From assembly GCA_023457615.1 (NCBI GenBank), contig JAEWKY010000312.1, forward strand, positions 1 to 8,032: a DNA stretch of 8,032 nt, given 5' to 3'. This stretch comes from Actinomycetes bacterium. GTDB taxonomy: Bacteria; Actinomycetota; Actinomycetes; Actinomycetales; Microbacteriaceae. Shown piece after piece: positions 5,964 to 8,032 of this stretch. Each line of letters opens with the position of its first letter. The stretch's first letter is position 1. Below the pieces are notes generated by a model that searched no databases, was not told the DNA's origin, and saw only the letters and a list, made by a program, of their open reading frames with translations. A program made the position numbers and the translations under genes.

Positions 5964-6269
5964 CTAGACGACGCGGTAGTACGCGTAGTCGACGGCGAAC
6001 GTGCACCCGTCGTTGCGCTGCGCGTGCGACCACTGCCCGGGGAGCACGGTGGGGCTCCGCGTGAGGTTGCCGTCGCAGTTCTCGACCGACGAGCCGTGGC
6101 TGCGCGACGGGTGGTGGTAGTCCGACCAGATCACCGAGCCGCTCGTCCCGTAGTCCCACGTGCCGCCCTCGGGCGGGTAGGCGATCGTCGCCATCGCGGC
6201 GCTCGCGCCGCCCAGCACCAGTGCGGCGCTGAGCAGCGCGACGACCGCGCTCTTCGTTCGTGCTCTCAT
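5964..6269 (-). CDS. Lactococcin-972-family bacteriocin precursor
   Basis: 101 residues, complete. A Sec signal peptide covers residues 1-27 (MRARTKS, a hydrophobic core AVVALLSAALVLGGASA, and an A-M-A cleavage site at 25-27), leaving a mature peptide of about 74 residues. The mature part has the family hallmarks in order: GTW at 36-38, then 'YGTSGSVIWSDYHHPSRSHG' at 40-59 (lactococcin 972 has GTW...YG...YSNYHHGSKTH), a tryptophan at 80, and an aromatic C-terminus 'FAVDYAYYRVV'. Lactococcin 972 binds lipid II and blocks septum formation in dividing Gram-positive cells; whether this one does so is inferred. Unlike lactococcin 972 as I recall it, two cysteines are present (65 and 89), which could form one disulfide after secretion. 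The ATG is set by a perfect AGGAGG five bases upstream, implying strong translation. The permease and ATPase genes follow on the same strand, completing the known three-gene set. Confidence 0.93.
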   Translation of the reverse strand: MRARTKSAVVALLSAALVLGGASAAMATIAYPPEGGTWDYGTSGSVIWSDYHHPSRSHGSSVENCDGNLTRSPTVLPGQWSHAQRNDGCTFAVDYAYYRVV

Positions 6270-6288
6270 CCGTTCCTCCTGATCTCGG

Positions 6289-6328
6289 GAACGCCGCAGC
6301 CCCCGGGGCCCGAGCGCGCGCGGCGTTC
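6289..6328. repeat. 9-bp inverted repeat in the bacteriocin leader
   Basis: GAACGCCGC (6289-6297) and GCGGCGTTC (6320-6328) are exact reverse complements separated by 22 G/C-rich bases, which themselves contain the palindrome CCCCGGGG. The right end in transcription order lies eight bases before the AGGAGG of the bacteriocin gene. It could be a leader hairpin, or paired binding sites for a regulator. Confidence 0.6.
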
Positions 6329-6395
6329 TAGCTCGGTGGTTTCCGCCGGCGACGAGTTCCTGACCGCCGACCTGAGCATCGCTCCCGATCGCCGC

Positions 6396-6407
6396 CATAC
6401 TGGGGGC
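6396..6407 (+). promoter_or_regulatory. Candidate leaderless promoter of the flotillin gene
   Basis: CATACT (6396-6401), close to the TATACT form of the -10 element, is followed by exactly six bases (GGGGGC) and the ATG. A transcript starting at the A of ATG would be leaderless. A weak TTGA-like CTGA lies at 6372-6375. The GGGGG could alternatively act as a ribosome site for the second ATG at 6411. Confidence 0.45.
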
Positions 6408-7868
6408 ATGATGTCGCTGCCTTTCGACCCGATCCTCATCATCGCGATCGCCGCCGCGGCGCTCATCCTGCTGATCCTGCTCATCGTGATCGTCCGCGGC
6501 ATCAAGATCGCCAAGCCCGACGAGGCGATCATCGTCACGTCGCGCCGCCGACGCGGGGGAGAGGCCGACGAGAACGCGGGCCAGAAGGTCGTCTTCGGCT
6601 CGCGCGTCTTCGTGAAGCCGATCGTCGAGGCGTTCTTCAAGCTCAGCCTGCGCAGCCGCCAGCTCAACGTGCAGGCCGTCGCGCAGACCCGGGACGCCAT
6701 CACGATCCGCGTCAACGCGGTCGCGGTCGTCAAGGTGGGCGGCTCCGAGCCCATGGTGCGCGCGGCCGCCCAGCGCTTCCTCAATCAGCAGGACCAGATC
6801 GAGTCGTCGACCGAGGAGGTGCTGTCGGGCTCGATCCGCTCGATCGTCGGCCAGCTCACGGTCACCGAGATCATCACGAACCGGCAGGCGCTGCAGGGCC
6901 AGGTGCTCGAGGCCGTCGGGGAGTCGCTCGACGTGCAGGGCCTGCAGATCGACACGCTGCAGATCAAGGAGATCGACGACGACAACGGCTACATCAAGGA
7001 CCTCGGCCGCGCCGAGGCCGCGCGCGTGAAGCAGGTCGCCGAGATCGCCGAGGCCGAGGCGCGCCGCGCGTCCGAGCAGGCCCGCATCGCCGCCGACCAG
7101 GCGCTCGCCGAGGCGCAGCGCGAGCTCGACCTGCGTACCGCGGAGATCCAGAAGGAGACCGACAAGGCCCGCGCCGAGGCGTCCGCGGCCGCCCCGCTCG
7201 CCGAGGCGATCGCGCAGCAGGAGGTCGTCGCGCAGCAGGAGATCACCGCCGGCAAGCGCGTCGGCCTGCGCAAGCAGGAGCTCGACGCCGAGATCCGGGC
7301 GAAGGCGGATGCCGACGCCTACGCCCTCGAGAAGGACGCCCAGGCGAGCGCCGCAGCCGCGGTCGCGCAGGCCAACGCCGACCGCGACGCGCGCCGCTCC
7401 GCCGCCGAGGCGCTCGAGGCCGAGGGTCTCGCCGAGCGCAACCGCCGCATCGCGGCCGCCGAGGCGCTCCGCGCGGAGGGCGAGGCGGAGGCCGAGGCCA
7501 TCCGTCAGAAGGGCTCCGCGGAGGCCGAGTCGCAGAAGCTGCAGGCCGAGGCGCTCGCCGAGCGCAGCGCCGAGCTGCTCAAGCAGCAGATCATCTCGCA
7601 GCTGCCCGACATCGTCCGCGCGGCGTCCGAGCCGCTCGCGGCGATCTCGAACATGACGGTCATCTCCTCCGACGGCAGCGGCGCCGCCGCCGTCGGTCAG
7701 GGCGTCGCCGGGCAGCTCGCGACGTCGGTGCAGATCGTCAAGGACGTCACGGGCATCGACATCGCCGACATCCTGAACGCCCGTGCCACGGGCGAGGCGA
7801 TCGGCGAGGCGATCACCCAGCCGACCCCGCGCCGGGCGGCGAGGCCGAAGCCAGCCGCGGAGGCCTGA
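6408..7868 (+). CDS. Flotillin-like SPFH-domain membrane scaffold protein
   Basis: 486 residues. An N-terminal membrane anchor at about 8-29 (PILIIAIAAAALILLILLIVIV) is followed by an SPFH/band-7 domain (about 32-200). That domain closes with 'LDVQGLQIDTLQIKEIDDDN' and GYIKDLG, the flotillin signature region where class members have I-x-D-x-x-G-Y. A long Ala/Glu/Arg-rich coiled coil spans about 201-395, rich in the EA repeats characteristic of flotillins, then 'LPDIVRAASEPLAAISNMTV' and a Gly/Ala-rich tail. Domain order and length fit bacterial FloT/YuaG-type flotillins, which oligomerise in the membrane and organise functional microdomains. An NfeD-like partner gene often accompanies flotillins but is not seen in this window. 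Translation from ATG 6408 or 6411 gives proteins differing by one Met; the frame is open upstream, but those codons encode no plausible protein. It is transcribed divergently from the bacteriocin gene. A role in tolerating the bacteriocin is speculation. Confidence 0.95.
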   Translation: MMSLPFDPILIIAIAAAALILLILLIVIVRGIKIAKPDEAIIVTSRRRRGGEADENAGQKVVFGSRVFVKPIVEAFFKLSLRSRQLNVQAVAQTRDAITIRVNAVAVVKVGGSEPMVRAAAQRFLNQQDQIESSTEEVLSGSIRSIVGQLTVTEIITNRQALQGQVLEAVGESLDVQGLQIDTLQIKEIDDDNGYIKDLGRAEAARVKQVAEIAEAEARRASEQARIAADQALAEAQRELDLRTAEIQKETDKARAEASAAAPLAEAIAQQEVVAQQEITAGKRVGLRKQELDAEIRAKADADAYALEKDAQASAAAAVAQANADRDARRSAAEALEAEGLAERNRRIAAAEALRAEGEAEAEAIRQKGSAEAESQKLQAEALAERSAELLKQQIISQLPDIVRAASEPLAAISNMTVISSDGSGAAAVGQGVAGQLATSVQIVKDVTGIDIADILNARATGEAIGEAITQPTPRRAARPKPAAEA

Positions 7869-7871
7869 CCC

Positions 7872-7895
7872 GGGCCGGCCCTGCCCGGCCCTGCC
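7872..7895 (+). terminator. GC-rich hairpin after the flotillin gene, weak terminator
   Basis: GGGCCGG (7872-7878) and CCGGCCC (7885-7891) form a 7-bp all G-C stem with a six-base loop, three bases after the TGA. No U-run follows. The same stretch contains a tandem 10-mer, CGGCCCTGCC, at 7876-7885 and 7886-7895. It could end the flotillin transcript only inefficiently or with Rho. Confidence 0.4.
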
Positions 7896-7914
7896 ACCCG
7901 CGTGTAAAGAAAGC

Positions 7915-7950
7915 TTGACACGGAGTCGGATATTCTTGACACTCGTGTCA
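7915..7950 (+). promoter_or_regulatory. Promoter with palindromic operator-like site at the start of the last gene
   Basis: TTGACAC occurs at 7915-7921 and again at 7936-7942, 21 bases apart (two helical turns). The second copy begins a perfect palindrome, TGACAC-TC-GTGTCA (7937-7950), whose last base is the A of the start ATG. TTGACA at 7915-7920 is a consensus -35. The hexamer 17 bases later, GACACT (7938-7943), is a poor -10 but stands six bases before the ATG, so the mRNA may be leaderless. TATTCT (7931-7936) is the alternative -10. A dimeric repressor, for example of the TetR type, bound at the palindrome would block transcription start; the regulator itself is not in the window. Confidence 0.6.
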
Positions 7951-8032
7951 TGACCCGCCCCGCCGCAGCACCCCGCCCCGCCCACGTCCCGCCGCGCTGG
8001 TTCGTGCGCTCCGCGTGGGCGATCCACCGCGC
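7950..8032 (+). CDS. N-terminus of a probable deazaflavin-dependent nitroreductase-family protein (cut by window edge)
   Basis: Twenty-seven codons are present before the right edge. They begin MTRPAAAPRPAHV and continue PPRWFVRSAWAIHR. The 'PPRWFVR...W..HR' segment is like the N-terminus of actinobacterial nitroreductase family deazaflavin (F420)-dependent oxidoreductases, small split-barrel proteins. With so few residues this is a tentative assignment. The ATG at 7950 is preferred because the GTG five bases upstream runs straight into a stop in its own frame. There is no Shine-Dalgarno sequence. A palindromic operator-like site ends on the start codon, suggesting the gene is repressed under some conditions. 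Confidence 0.5.
   Translation, partial: MTRPAAAPRPAHVPPRWFVRSAWAIHR

Larger units (their letters stand above)
6270..6407. promoter_or_regulatory. Divergent control region between bacteriocin and flotillin genes
   Basis: These 138 bases must hold promoters in both directions. On the minus side are AGGAGG (6280-6275), a long inverted repeat (6289-6328), a TAGAAC hexamer (6330-6325) as a poor -10 candidate, and GGAAACCAC (6344-6336), which looks like an ECF-type -35. On the plus side is CATACT just before the flotillin ATG. No clear consensus -35 is visible in either direction. Confidence 0.55.

Noticed and set aside
3235..5967. Very long open frame on the plus strand across the ABC genes
   Set aside because: Its product is a monotonous Arg/Gly/Asp/Glu-rich string with no domain, and it is antisense to the permease and ATPase, whose motifs are unmistakable. 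Such frames arise in high-GC DNA.
5884..6159. Longer permease with an N-terminal extension overlapping the bacteriocin gene
   Set aside because: The extension is Arg/Pro-rich, would overlap the precursor in another frame, and precedes the obvious first TM. GTG 5883 with GGAG eight bases upstream is better.
6270..8027. Upstream extension of the bacteriocin frame, antisense to the flotillin gene
   Set aside because: The frame is open but encodes low-complexity Arg/Leu/Asp-rich sequence. AGGAGG and a clean signal peptide place the real start at 6269.

Overview
The window is very GC-rich (roughly 70% by eye). Its codons end mostly in G or C, GTG starts are common and intergenic gaps are short. 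With an ECF-type sigma factor beside a CU044_5270-like membrane protein, an I36-like secreted protein and a lactococcin-972-type bacteriocin locus, this points to an actinobacterium. A Microbacteriaceae-like member of the Micrococcales is my guess, but no rRNA or other taxonomic marker is present. The DNA looks chromosomal. I see no transposase, integrase, tRNA or CRISPR array, and no gene-free stretch above 300 bases.

Layout: bases 1-6269 carry eight genes, all on the minus strand. In transcription order they are: (i) a lactococcin-972-like bacteriocin precursor (6269-5964), an eight-TM bacteriocin-associated permease (5883-3874) and its ABC ATPase (3861-3157); (ii) after a 113-base gap, an ECF-like sigma factor (3043-2555) and, one base later, a single-TM putative anti-sigma-like protein (2553-1597); (iii) a small secreted four-cysteine protein resembling the I36 peptidase-inhibitor family (1547-1062); (iv) tryptophan 2,3-dioxygenase kynA (1040-237), whose stop overlaps the GTG start of an amidohydrolase (240-1, cut by the window edge). 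On the plus strand, divergent from the bacteriocin across 138 bases, lies a flotillin/SPFH protein (6408-7868). After it comes the first 27 codons of a probable deazaflavin-dependent nitroreductase-family protein (7950 to the edge), with a palindromic operator-like site touching its start codon.

How the genes fit together: the bacteriocin, permease and ATPase match the three-gene organisation known for lactococcin 972: a Sec-exported precursor plus a dedicated MacB/FtsX-like ABC system thought to give immunity and/or export. A 12-bp perfect hairpin four bases after the bacteriocin stop could make bacteriocin mRNA more abundant than transporter mRNA. The sigma/anti-sigma-like pair directly follows the transporter and could regulate it, but that link is only inferred. 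TDO catalyses the first step of the kynurenine pathway, and the translationally overlapping amidohydrolase probably works with it.

The most interesting part is the bacteriocin locus. It includes a cysteine-containing variant of the lactococcin 972 peptide, a tandemly duplicated permease with two copies of an LHGAS motif, and structured control DNA around the precursor gene.
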